64,000 bases of DNA. Origin: Pseudevernia furfuracea. Lineage: Eukaryota; Ascomycota; Lecanoromycetes; Lecanorales; Parmeliaceae. Positions within the stretch are counted from its first letter, which is position 1, and each line of letters starts with the position of its first letter. This document shows positions 1-10,474 of this stretch, in pieces. The notes under the pieces are model-generated. The model did not search any database and was not told the origin of the DNA. It saw only the letters and a program-made list of their open reading frames with translations. The stretch spans positions 558,001 to 622,000 of the forward strand of contig JAIUPT010000019.1 of NCBI GenBank assembly GCA_022315425.1, written 5' to 3'. The position numbers were made by a program, and so were the translations under genes.

Positions 1-1185
1 TAGTGAATATAAAGCCGCCACTCCGTCAAAGTCTCTTTCGCATCAGCCCATGTCATAGCCTTATCGTTCGCGCTCGAGCCACAGAATTTCAATCTTTCTA
101 TTGCCAACTCCTTCTCCTTCTCAGTGAGCCACCGAACCGATCCTGGATAATCTGGCAGTACGACCCAGACGACGAAACCCGCTACGCATGCGGGTATGCC
201 TTCCAGTATGAAAAGCCATCGCCACCCTGATAGTCCATTAACGTTGTTCATTTGTCCAACACCATACGCAATGGCGCCACCAAAGGCACCGGCTAACGTG
301 GCAGAGGATAGAAAAAAGGCGATGCGTAAAGAACGTTCCTCGGGTCGATACCAAAATGTTAGGTAAAAAACTAGGCCAGGATAGAGACCTTTTTTGTAAG
401 TATATTAGATTTGTGGCCATCACATGAGTCACGTAGCCAGACATAGACTACTCACCAGCTTCAAAAATACCAAGAAGAAACCTTAGGCCTGAAAGTGAGG
501 CGGCGTTCTTTACACCGCCAATGCCTATCGTCGTGGCGCCCCAGGCGAATACAAGGAAGGCAATCCATCGCTTGATCCCCGTGTTAGCGGTTCTTCTTCT
601 CGCATTCATGTGGAAGCGTCAGACGGAGAAGGGCAGGAAGAGTATGCCAATGGCCACACATTTGGACTCAGCTCCTTCAAGAAGTAATTTGACGGCACTT
701 CAAACAGACAGTAGCTGATATAGAACAACGTCAACGCAACGCTAGGCACGTTTACACGGCGTCAGCAACTGCATTACGCTTGGACTCGGCTTTAACTGGA
801 CAGTAGGGGATCTGGTAGGCCTACTTATATTGATAAGAACTCGTGCCTGTTTTCTGCAATAGATCGTCGCCAGTTTCGCTGTTCAAAATTTTGGCATTAC
901 CTGCAGCGAATAAGCACCGAGACTCAGCAATCAAAGCAAGACTCGTCAGACGCAAGGGGAAATTTGCAAGAATGCGAAAGTCTGCTCTATACCAATGTTC
1001 GACCGGTCCAGAAAACACAACAGATAGACCACGGAACATAGTGGGATTATTCTCCAGTCCTGCTTCCAAACTAAAGATTTCTCTTCCACCGATCCGCTTC
1101 CTGTATACCGATCGAAAGAAGAATTGCTGTCGCCAGAGCCGCCCTCGGGTGCCTGTGAAATATCAGTCTCCAGAATGCTGGTCAT
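1..1185 (-). CDS. MFS transporter, allantoate/nicotinate permease (anion:cation symporter) family, 3' end beyond window
   Basis: Five exons can be joined on the minus strand: 993-1185, 825-900, 658-741, 456-598 and <1-388. The ATG is at 1185. Conserved pieces appear in family order: a DWRIIPL...FLDRSNIG first-helix signature, NAKI, SSYQYN, ISYCLFEVPSN, then WIAFLVFAWG, RFLLGIFEAG, YPGLVFYLTFWY and GWRWLFILEGIP. These are hallmarks of fungal Dal5/Tna1-type major facilitator proteins of the plasma membrane, which import small organic anions such as allantoate, nicotinate or biotin precursors. The substrate cannot be told. Introns at 901-992, 742-824 and 389-455 restore the motifs exactly. The one at 599-657 is less certain but has a CTGAC branch and keeps frame. 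Only the N-terminal half (about six helices) lies in the window. Confidence 0.85.
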
Positions 1186-2265
1186 GAATATTCGAAAAGC
1201 TCATGTGCACGGGTGATATGATGCCATACCATCTTTGAAGTGTCTATACCGTCCATATCGAGGTGTTCCTTGACATCAAATCCGCAGTTCTTTTTTTTTG
1301 AACACAATAAGGGAGAAGGTAAGGACACTACCACAGTGATATCCATAGAATTGCAGCTCTATATCATCGACATCACCGTATGCAGGATGTCGTAACCCAC
1401 ATCAATCATGTGGTGGATTAGCTCGATGCCTTAGTTAAAAGCATATTCGACCGAGCATATGCGCACCGCAAGTCTAGAAATTCATGTTAATTCCTGAAAG
1501 CTTTTCCGTGGAACATTTGGATCACCTTGAATGAAAATACGCATAAATTTTATGAACCATCTGTCACAATGTTTCCACATTATCTCTGTAGTCCACAGAT
1601 TCAATCTATCTATGCGAAGGGAAATTGCCCGCCTCACACGACAACAGCATAGTCCGTGAACCGATAAATGGCAGATTGCGAGACTAAACGCGTTCCATTG
1701 TCTAACCTCTGATATCCGCAAGCTGTTCCTCCATACATTTGATGTGGGATCCTCAAGGCGGCGAGTGCCCGATGGTTTACAGAGCCTGCAAATTGCGACA
1801 TTCCTCCAGTAACTCTTTCACCATGTCGATCATCTCGAGTATGTAACCCGTAGAGTCCTTAGACCCTGACGGAACTGCTCCCATATACCGCGAAAGCGAG
1901 TCTCTGTTCGTGCGTGTGATGCCATTGGATGCCATCCTGCAAGGTGCAACAGCGTTAGAAATTCGTTTGACGGTCGAGCCGATTTTTGCCCCTGGAAAAA
2001 TTGGGACTATCAAGCCTTGTTTGGACAGAGACAGACGCTCGAGAGGGGAGCTGGTGAAGAAGGCTAGCCTTACATCTCTTGGCATATCTTGGCATATCTT
2101 GGCATATCTCATCAAGAGTGTGTGCCTGACTACGTATCTACAATGTCTTCAAAGTCGACTGAATATCAGAAATAGAAGAGATGAGACGATAAATATCAAG
2201 GCGCAGATGCCTCGATACTCATCTCAGGCCAGTGAATTATCCTTTGCAGCCGTCTCAGGGTAACA
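1186..2265. other. Intergenic stretch with one weak coding candidate
   Basis: No recognisable gene. A minus-strand open frame (ATG at 2112, stop at 1777, about 111 codons) ends in a leucine- and glutamate-rich helix and could be the last exon of an unrecognised gene, but no upstream exon was found and I would not call it. The rest reads as promoter DNA between the MFS gene and the plus-strand DUF3431 gene. Confidence 0.4.
2081..2110 (+). repeat. Short tandem repeat, 10-base unit
   Basis: Three copies in a row of ggcatatctt, the last ending in c instead of t, preceded by a degenerate copy. It lies at the 5' end of the weak minus-strand open frame at 1777-2112. Confidence 0.85.
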
Positions 2266-3296
2266 ATGAGGCTGGCCCTGCGCTTCACCTTGAGTGCCTC
2301 GGTCTTCCTCATCATTCTACTTCTAGTCGTCAAAATAAAACTCGAAGACATCTGGGACCAGTATGGCGTCTCACCCTATATCGCTCACTCGTGGAAGAAT
2401 ACCTTCCAGCATGACCATGTGTATAATATCCCAACCTTTGGCGGCGAGGCTAGCGATAAGGTCGTCATCATGGCCAAGACGGAGAAGGAGAATACGGACT
2501 GGGTAGCAGAATACTTGCCAGAGTATGCCCGACTCTGATTCATCTCCAGCCTCTCTTTGCTAACCAATAGTACAGCTGGCAGGCGGCGATTTACACCGTC
2601 AACCCCTCCCCCAACACCACGGGTACTACCCTCACGACGCCAATGAACAAAGGCAGAGAGTCCATGGCCTACCTCTCCTACGTTATTGACAACTACGTCA
2701 ACCTCCCTTCCACCCTCGTCTTCCTCCACTCCCACCGCTCGGGCTTCTTCTCCGCCTGGCACACCGACACTCCTCTCCACGACAACGTCGGCGCCTTACG
2801 ATCTCTCCAGATACCCTTTGTGCAAAAAAACGGCTACGTCAATCTCCGTTGCAATTGGAATCCGGGATGCTTGGAGGCGCATCGACACAATGCGCATGTC
2901 ACTCCGGAAGTCTGGAAAGACGTATTTGCATCGACGAGCACGGAGGAGAAGGCGCAGAAGCATACGGAGGACGGGCAGACGCCAACGCAGGTAGGGGCTG
3001 CGTGCTGTGCGCAGTTTGCGGTGTCGAAGGATCAGGTGCTCGCGAGGCCTTTGAGTGATTATGTACGGTTTAGGGAATGGATTATGGATACGGAGAAAAG
3101 TGATGCGAAGAGCGGAAGGGTGCTGGAATTCCTATGGCACGTGATATTTGGAAAGGACGCTGTATAGTGGGTCTCTCTCCCTTTTCCCGAGCACCGGATG
3201 GAAGGCGAAATTGATGGAAAGTTGTCTTGCTGACTCAAACCTTGCAGTTGCCCTCCGGAAGAGAAGTGCTACTGCGATGTTTATGGGCACTGCTGA
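2266..3296 (+). CDS. DUF3431 family protein, membrane-anchored
   Basis: Three exons (2266-2522, 2576-3166, 3248-3296) give 298 residues. The N-terminus has a single hydrophobic segment (about residues 8-22), so the protein is probably a type II membrane protein or secreted. The body carries the DUF3431 signature: KVVIMAK, LPDWQAAIYTVN across the first splice junction, NKGRESMAYLSYVIDNY, LPSTLVFLHSHR and a C-terminal FGKDAVYC...CYC tail that appears only when the last intron is removed. The family is common in fungi and resembles glycosyltransferase-type proteins in layout. Its biochemical role is not established. Both introns have normal GT-AG ends and conserve frame. Confidence 0.88.
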
Positions 3297-3630
3297 AAGA
3301 TGATTGGAAGTACATGTTTGTATTTATATGCCCATACTCTGTAGGATGAATGAAGATATGATCGTTCTACTCTGCTCCAACTGCAAGACTCGGCGATTCG
3401 AGGACGATCCCCTATGTTTTGGAATCACAAAGGCGGAAAATGCAGACATTTCGGTACCGCATAAGGGGAAACAATCGCCGTTGCATACTCTTTTGCTTCT
3501 GGGTATCATACACGCCTAGCCGCTGTCTCATTTTTTGCATTCACGTCACTGCATGCCAAAGCGAGATTCTTTGATGTTCATGTGATGACATTCAACATCC
3601 AATACCACAGCCTTTACTGCAACCCACTCA
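3297..3630. other. Convergent intergenic region
   Basis: About 330 bases between the convergent 3' ends of the DUF3431 gene and KU70. A 71-codon open frame at 3304-3519 has no family features and is most likely chance or 3' UTR. Confidence 0.6.
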
Positions 3631-5764
3631 TCATTTCTGCTCGAAGTATTCTTCCACTCGCTCCAGCAAATCGGCCTTCTTGCCGCCAACGCTCAAGTTC
3701 TTTGCTTGCAACCAAGCTTTTAGTTGCGGTACTGTCATCTGGAAAGTGTGGCACAAGTCAGTTTGTCCGGTGAGAACCATTCGCAGCTGATGGCATACCT
3801 TCTTATGTTCTTGTCTCGTATAAGCATGCTTCATCTCAACATCGGTCGGACCGCCATCGGGAGTCGCAGTCTTCGATTTTTTGCTTCGGTCCGGAATGTC
3901 ATCTTTCCCAGCAGGTGCGGAGCGTTTCGCTGGAACAGAGGTCGTCGTCTCATTTTCTTTTCGCCACTCCTCGTGTTCCTTGTGGAGCTCGTGACCCCAG
4001 TCGATGACATAAGGCCCAGCTCGCTTGTCGATTTGCTTATATTTTGGGACCGTCTTATCTTCTGGCTTCTCCGGAAGATCCTCTTCCAAAGCCATGGCTT
4101 GCAATATTCGGTAGTGCCATTGCAAAGCAGGATTGGGGTATTTTCGAGGATCGTACGTGGCTTTGGGAAGTTGCAGCTGCTGAACCACCTCCCTCATACG
4201 ATCTATGAGCCCTTCAGGTGCGCGAATTAGGTTCGTCTCTGGATTCTGTCTGATATCGTCCGCAAATGGCAACGGTGTGAGCCACATGCCAGGAGGAATG
4301 ATTTGGGCGCCATTTTCATCTAACTTTTCTGCTCCTGGGAGAACAGCAGCAATCACTGGTGTGGCATTTTTCCTTGCAACGAACCAAGCCATCCCAACCC
4401 TTTTTTCTTTCGAAAGTTTTTGCTGCAGTGCTGAGAAGACACGCGTTGAACCGACATAGTCATCTTCTGAAGGATAGATGAATATGGAAGGCCTGATGTT
4501 GGCCCAAAGAGGTAGCATTGACAGAGGCTTGAAACCTATGATCCGGATTCCTGGATCGCCAAAGTGACGAAGACTTGATACCTCTTCCGGAGTGAACGTG
4601 ATCTGCTCTCCGCCGAATTTGTACGCTTTCTTGATCTCTACTTTCTCTATTGTTCTGGCGGTATCATCGGCCATCTGGGTAGTGATTCCAGTAGCAATTT
4701 GTGGCTTCTCACCCTCAAGCCAGACGTAGCAGCTGCGTTTAGGTTCTTGGCGTTTGAAGATGATGTACCCTTTTACGGAAATCTTGAAGCTGGGGCCAAT
4801 CTCAAAGGGCATAGAAGAGAACAGAGCCCTCTTCGCGACGGCTTTGGAATTGATGGATGACAGGAGTGATGTGAGTAGAGAGATACCGTCGCTTGTTAAT
4901 GATGGAGCGACTCCGCGGGAAATCAGTGCAGGAGCTTCTGGGTCTGTTGGCGAAGCATTGTAAATTATGTCCTGCAGCAGTTCAGTTTTGGCAGGAATCA
5001 TCATAGAATTGAACTGGGATCATACATCGTAGAATCGCGACCTATTAAATTCATGGTCTAGCTTTGAAATGGGAAATAGCTCGATAATGACACCCAGATC
5101 ATACAAGTCTTTGGCTCGGACTGCGGCTGAAGACTTTAGCGCCTTGTCCTTCGCGTGTGGGTCATCATTATCTGTGACGATGAAAAGCCGCCTCGATGTG
5201 AAATTTGGTGCTTTGGTAGTGAAAATCTGATTCGCGCAGAACAAGACGTTGGCCATGGAGACTGGTTCTGTAGACGGTACGAGAAGCTTTTCCCACTCCT
5301 CTTCATCCTCGACTAGATCCTTCAAGGCCTTGACATCACCTGCAGCAGGGATATCAAGGTCCGTGAGAAGGTAGCAATTCGGGTAAGCTAGCCCTCCACG
5401 AGCCTCTTCTTCTTCCTGGAATTTGGTTTGTTTTGTGCCGTAGAGCAGAACGCCCATCATATCGTTGGGATTGGAGATGATACGCTGTTGCATTAAAGCA
5501 TACGCGCACTTCAATGCTGCTAAAGTGGGAGTTTCTCGTTTCTGCTTCTTCGCATCCGTTGGAGGTGGGGCCGTAAGCATTGATGGGCTGACTTCGATCA
5601 CGAAAAGCACGGCATCTCTAGCAGACTTGTAGGCCTATACAACACAAGATAAGGTGTGTATTAATGATTTAAGCAATGCTTTGACTTACGGCTTCATCGA
5701 CTTCTTCTTCCTCCTCCTCCTCCTCCTCATCGCCAGGCGGCTTCCATTTGTTCTCCTCTGCCAT
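3631..5764 (-). CDS. KU70: Ku70, DNA end-binding subunit of the Ku heterodimer
   Basis: Four exons on the minus strand (5690-5764, 5026-5634, 3799-4971, 3631-3738) give 654 residues, the usual length. Ku70 pairs with Ku80 to form a ring on DNA ends and starts non-homologous end joining; it also acts at telomeres in the nucleus. Visible features: an acidic start (MAEENKWKPP then a run of Glu), a von Willebrand A-like domain opening FVIEVSPSM, YALMQQRIISNP, EPVSMANVLFCANQIFTT and LFIVTDNDDPHA, the Ku core with FYDDIIY across an intron, and a C-terminal SAP domain (LKAWLQAKNLSVGGKKADLLERV, written here only to identify it) after the last intron. The SAP domain separates Ku70 from Ku80. All three introns (54-60 bases) keep the frame. 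Confidence 0.96.
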
Positions 5765-6063
5765 GCTGCATCAATTTTCTACCTTTCCGAAGCTACAACC
5801 AGTCTCATCGACAAGAAGACTGTATATTCGGGAGCAAAGTTGATGATATGAAGCCCGAGAAATACATTCAATGTAATTTATATTGAAGTCAAGGCAGACG
5901 CGACTAGCGCGAACCACTTTACGCCGTAGCACGTGACGAGATGTTTCTAGGCGTCATCAAGAGCGAATTAAGAGTCCGCCTCAATCAACCAGTGATAAAT
6001 CCTTCTCCCAGGTTGCAAGATTGAGAAACTGCTTTAACTTAACGCCCGCAGTGGTCACACAAC
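5765..6063. promoter_or_regulatory. Shared divergent promoter of KU70 and HEM15
   Basis: Only 299 bases separate the start codons of KU70 (5764, minus) and HEM15 (6064, plus), so this must hold both promoters and 5' UTRs. I see no clear TATA box or well-known operator. Confidence 0.6.
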
Positions 6064-7478
6064 ATGGCGCTCCGAAATCCAATATCTCAACTCTACAAGC
6101 ATGTTTCACCATCCTCGATACCGAAAGTCGCCGCCATAAGCACACGGCATGCTGCTTCAAAACATCCACAATGCCAATCGCGATCAATGGCAACAGTCGT
6201 CCCCCCAGTCACCCAAGATGCGACGTCATCCAAGGGTCCTACAGCGATGGTATTCATGAACATGGGCGGCCCTTCCACAACAGACGAAGTTGGCGACTTC
6301 CTGAGCAGGTTATTCGTAAGTTCTCTGGATGAATTACTTGAGACTCTGTGTACCCTTCAAATAATCCTTGGCTAAATCCCGAAACCTCCACAGGCAGATG
6401 CAGACCTCATCCCACTCGGCCGCCTCCAATCCTACATCGGACCCCTAATCTCCAGCCGACGCACCCCTAAAATCAAGAAACAATACGCAGCCATAGGAGG
6501 CGGCTCTCCTATACGCAAGTGGTCGGAATACCAGTCTTCAGGGATGTGCAAGCTGCTAGACCAAATATCCCCGGAAACTGCACCTCATAAACCCTACGTC
6601 GCATTCCGTTACGCCAACCCGTTGACGGAGGAGATGTACACGAATTTGCTGAAAGATGGCTTCGGAGGCGGTAAAGGAGGACGCGCAGTTGCATTTACAC
6701 AGTACCCGCAGTACTCGTGCTCGACAACTGGGAGCTCACTGAACGAATTATGGAGGTGGCGAAACCGATTAGAAGGCAAAGGCGCCACAGGATTGGACCC
6801 AGCGGGCTCAATAACATGGAGCGTCATAGACCGATGGCCCGTCCACCCAGGTCTCGTGGAAGCTTTTGCACAGAATGTAGAGACGCAATTAGCCACATAC
6901 CCTGAGGATTCTCGGAAAGATGTTGTTTTGCTGTTCTCCGCGCACAGCTTACCCATGAGCGTGGTCAATAGAGGCGACACATATCCCGCCGAGGTAGCCG
7001 CTACGGTCTACGCCGTAATGCAAAGACTCGGTTTCAGCAATCCATACCGTTTGTGCTGGCAATCGCAGGTTGGGCCGTCTGCGTGGCTGGGCGCGCAGAC
7101 AAGTGATACGGTGCAAGAATATGTAAAGAAGGGGCAGACGGATCTTATCCTCATACCAATCGCGTTCACGAGCGACCATATCGAAACGCTGTTCGAACTT
7201 GACCAGGAGGTTATACATGAGGCAGGACACCCGGGAGTCAAGCGGGCCGAGAGTCTGAATGATAGCAGGGTGTTTATTGAAGCGTTGGCGGATGTTGCAG
7301 TCAACCATCTGAGGAGCGGGGAGAGTTGCTCGAGGCAGATGGGGTTACGGTGCCAGGGTTGCAAAAGCGAACGTTGTTTGTGAGTAGAATCCTAAGTGTT
7401 CTGCACTCGTTACTAACCTACTCTAGGGAGCAGAAGAAGTTTTTCGTCGGTCAGGAAAACTTGCTTTCCGTCAGATAA
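6064..7478 (+). CDS. HEM15: Ferrochelatase, mitochondrial
   Basis: Three exons (6064-6315, 6394-7379, 7427-7478) give 429 residues. The enzyme inserts ferrous iron into protoporphyrin IX, the last step of haem synthesis, on the matrix side of the inner mitochondrial membrane. The first 50 or so residues are basic, hydroxylated and free of acids, as in a mitochondrial targeting peptide. The core then shows VFMNMGGP, PYVAFRYANPLTEE, FTQYPQYSCSTTGSS, LLFSAHSLPM with the catalytic His, YRLCWQSQVGPSAWLG and IPIAFTSDHIETL. The C-terminus has C-x2-C-x4-C (LRCQGCKSERC), completed by the last intron, plus the Cys in the YSCSTTG loop. These match the four [2Fe-2S] ligands of animal and many fungal ferrochelatases; the cluster is absent from budding yeast. 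Confidence 0.96.
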
Positions 7479-7586
7479 CACAAACATAACCGCAGAAAGA
7501 ATTCACGGCTCATGCTCATGATAGTGTCATCCATTGCGGTTATATTCTTGTATATGTACAGCGCTTTGCTTGAAGGTGAAAATGCC

Positions 7587-8606
7587 TTAGCCGTCCTCCT
7601 CGGGGGCTTCTTCATCTTCCTCCGACACCTCCTCGCCAGCCTCCTTCGCTTTTTCTCTTCTTTTCTTCGCCCTCTCCCGCTTCCTGTCCAGAATCTTCCT
7701 CAAGTTCTTCGCCCCATTGAACACCCCACCAGTCCCGGCCCCACAAGCCGCGCAACTCGGATTCTTCCTATACCTCTGCAGTGCACAAGCTTCGCAGAAG
7801 TAGTGCCCACATTTCGTAATAATCGGATTCGTATAAGGCTTCTTGCATATGATACACGCGAACGGTATCCCCTCCAGTGCTGCATCTTCTTCCTCCGAGT
7901 CCTCAGCCTCTGCAAGGCTCTTTACTACTTTCCCCCCTTTTTTGCCCTTGTCTCCGACCTTTTCCCAGTCCTTATCGAGCTCCCATCCTTGTTTGTAGTC
8001 CTCTCTTGCGTGTAAAAATTTGCAACTATCCCCGAAGCCGCAGAAGCCAGTCTGTTTGTAGTCCTTGCACACATCTGGTGCAAAGTCTGTGACCGTAATT
8101 GTGCGGATATTCGTAGGTGCTTTTACTGGCCCGACGGTACGCGTAGGGGCGTTTGGATTTTTCTGGATGAAGGATTGGTAGCCGGCGGCGCCTTTGTACG
8201 TTCCATCACTGCTCGGCTCTGTGTCTTTTTCAGGCTTTGCGGGGCGGTTTCGAGACGTGCCGAGAAGAGATTTGGCATCTGGGCCGGACTCATCAAACCA
8301 ATTAGACGTCTTGGTAGCATCATTGGTCTCCGAGATTTGGGCGGAGCGGTCGGCGGCGAACCTGGAGGTTGAAAGGTCTTCGGTCAAAGATTTCGACGCA
8401 GTCTTCGAAGATGAAGTGACGATAGCGGTCTTCTTACGCCGCTTGACCCTTCGCCCCTCGTCCTCGGTGGAGGTGTAGCCAGATTCCGAGTCAGAGGCTG
8501 CTAGAGGTGGTGTTGCGGGGCGTTTGCGGATATTCTTTGCACCGCGCTTTTTGAACAGCGGTTGGACATCTGAGGGCGTCTGCTCTTGGAGTACAGTGGT
8601 GTCCAT
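7587..8606 (-). CDS. CWC24: Pre-mRNA-splicing factor Cwc24 (CCCH and RING finger)
   Basis: A single exon of 339 residues. I chose the ATG at 8606 because it starts the acidic/basic head typical of the family; the open frame continues to 8720 without family features. Order: a charged, serine-rich N-terminal half with a KKRGAKNIRKR nuclear signal, a CCCH zinc finger (VCKDYKQTGFCGFGDSCKFLH), a linker with YKQGWELDKDWE, a C3HC4 RING (IPFACIICKK...CGHYFCEACA...CAACG) and an Arg/Lys-Glu tail. This is the layout of yeast Cwc24 and human RNF113A, which bind the activated spliceosome near the 5' splice site before the first catalytic step. It is a nuclear protein. The 3' end is 108 bases from the HEM15 stop, tail to tail. 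Confidence 0.93.
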   Translation of the reverse strand: MDTTVLQEQTPSDVQPLFKKRGAKNIRKRPATPPLAASDSESGYTSTEDEGRRVKRRKKTAIVTSSSKTASKSLTEDLSTSRFAADRSAQISETNDATKTSNWFDESGPDAKSLLGTSRNRPAKPEKDTEPSSDGTYKGAAGYQSFIQKNPNAPTRTVGPVKAPTNIRTITVTDFAPDVCKDYKQTGFCGFGDSCKFLHAREDYKQGWELDKDWEKVGDKGKKGGKVVKSLAEAEDSEEEDAALEGIPFACIICKKPYTNPIITKCGHYFCEACALQRYRKNPSCAACGAGTGGVFNGAKNLRKILDRKRERAKKRREKAKEAGEEVSEEDEEAPEEDG

Positions 8607-8908
8607 AATTGCAGGGTTTGGTGGTTTCCCAGGACAGTGAGGGTAAGGTGGTTCCAGAGACTGGTAGATGGAAAATGGTAGAGCCTCGGCTGGATACTCT
8701 ATTTCACCATTTGTAAGCAATACCTCAGTCCAGGATGTGCCTCAAGAAAACGATCCAATGAGGCTTTCCCTCGTCAGTCTCATCAAAGTGATTGTCGATG
8801 CATTTCAAGCAATGAGTTGTAGACAGTTTTGACTATGTAGTTACAGTTCTATTGTTTTAATAGGGCTGAACTGTTTAGCGCAATATTACGAGTCGCCAAT
8901 CTCGTGCA

Positions 8909-9603
8909 GCAGGGCAGTTTCAACACGCGTACTCGCGCACTTAACAGCACGCTTTACTCGCTGGCTCAGATGTTTTGGAGCTCTTATCTTCGGCTTTACA
9001 CTAGACTTCTCTAATATCAAGAGAACTACACGAGCAAAGGCTGCTTGGGTTGTTATGTCTGTCCTCACCTTCGCAGTCTAGGGCGGAGGCTATATTTTTC
9101 AGAAAAAGTACACTCGCAAGGACACTGCCCCGCAGGACCATTTTGTGTATGACTGAGCATCGAATGGCTTTGTTGGGCCGATGCTCTTGTACCTTTTTCA
9201 CGGCTTCTATGACGCAGCATGGCAGACGTGCGTGTATTAATGAGCAACGATGAGTCTGAATGACAGTTGGGTTTCGCTAATTCAAGTCAGGTTTATGGGT
9301 GCCATTATCAATAACAGTCGCAAGCTCGTTAGCTTCGTAGGCTTTTACAAGGGAATTCAGTCAGCAGACGTAGCTATTATCTGGCGTTTAGATGAATTGA
9401 ATAGCCCTTCGTCATATATGAACCTTTCCGCTTCATGCTGGGCTCTGCTTGTCGGCAGCTTGGTTATTGCGCTTTCGATCTTGATTCTGAAGATCAAGGA
9501 CACTGTGTCGGTCGAGGAAGACCTCAAATTTACCGACGAGACTATCGAGGATGTCATCGGCTACAAGGTTATATACGACTCTCCTAGGCAGGAGAAGGTT
9601 TGA
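8909..9603 (+). pseudogene. UNC93-like (DUF895) MFS transporter, 5'-truncated and RIP-like pseudogene
   Basis: Only the C-terminal half of a fungal UNC93-type membrane transporter is present. Family motifs can be followed on one strand: TRTRALNSTLYSLAQM, a one-base insertion near 8976, LIFGFTLDFSNIKRTTRAKAAW, GGGYIFQKKYTR, GPMLLYLFHGFYDAAWQT, FMGAIINNSRKL, FYKGIQSA, IIWRLD and the conserved tail SVEEDLKFTDETIEDV. Three positions where the family has Trp are stops: TAG at 9079, TGA at 9154 and TAA at 9238. The last also destroys a splice donor; removing 9240-9290 would rejoin VYW to FMGA. No N-terminal half is found upstream. All four changes are G to A, the pattern left by repeat-induced point mutation. 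A 117-codon piece from 9250 stays open but is unlikely to be functional. Confidence 0.8.
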
Positions 9604-10474
9604 ATGGTTTTGCCTTTAGGCGTCCATGATCATTTGCAATATTACCGTTCATTTCCACGACTTGCGCCTGAGGCATAATTAGGAGCGCATTGTTTCAAGC
9701 ATTGATGGGCCAGCAACGGTGCGGTGATGGCTGAAGGGGAAAACCTCTAGTCTGAGTACTTCATGCTCAGGACTCCCATCGTGACTGGATACCAGATGAT
9801 GGAACAGCAGCAATTAATGCAGTCTTAGTGACTGATTAACATACGTTCGTCATTGCACAAACACCTCACCCGCATCTCAATGCTGAGTCGCCGTCATACT
9901 GCAACTGGCGGCAGGCTGCATAATGCAAGCCAGACCATGCTTTCACCTCTTGTGGCTTGGTGAACATTTCATAGTATGAGATGGCCAAAAATCCTCACTT
10001 TTTAGCATGAAGCAGTCATGGGTAGGTATGAGGATAAGAGGTAAGGTACTCGACCAGACATTATTCGGCTCATATTCCAATAGATGAGTAATAAGCTTCA
10101 TCAGTGAAAGTTTTTCCCGCTATGGTTTCGATCCTAAAAACATTTACTATACGGTAGGAGTGTCCTCAAATGAAGGATTGTAGATTCATCAGAGAGGAAA
10201 TAACGATAGCGTCTTTGGTCTTCCCTTCCAGCCCCTCACAAATATGGGTCAAAGCCGGCTAGGAGCAGCATAAGAAATGCTTGAAATATTTCAGAACTAC
10301 CGATTCGTGCACAGGGAAAATAAGAGTAGCGTAAGTGTGAAGCAGCATAACTTCAGTCAACAGTGGGCCTTTGATAAAGTCATATGCCAATAACAAAACG
10401 TTTTTCACAAGTTATTATAAGGCGATAGGCTCGGTATCTCCAAGCGTATGACGTGCCCACATTGGAGCGTCCAA
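9604..10474. other. Gene-free stretch
   Basis: About 870 bases without a supportable open frame, RNA gene or repeat. It lies between the transporter pseudogene and the 3' end of the next minus-strand gene. Confidence 0.6.

Noticed and set aside
7512..8015. Plus-strand frame of 167 codons rich in Leu/Phe/Ser
   Set aside because: It lies antisense to the RING and CCCH part of CWC24, whose motifs are unambiguous.
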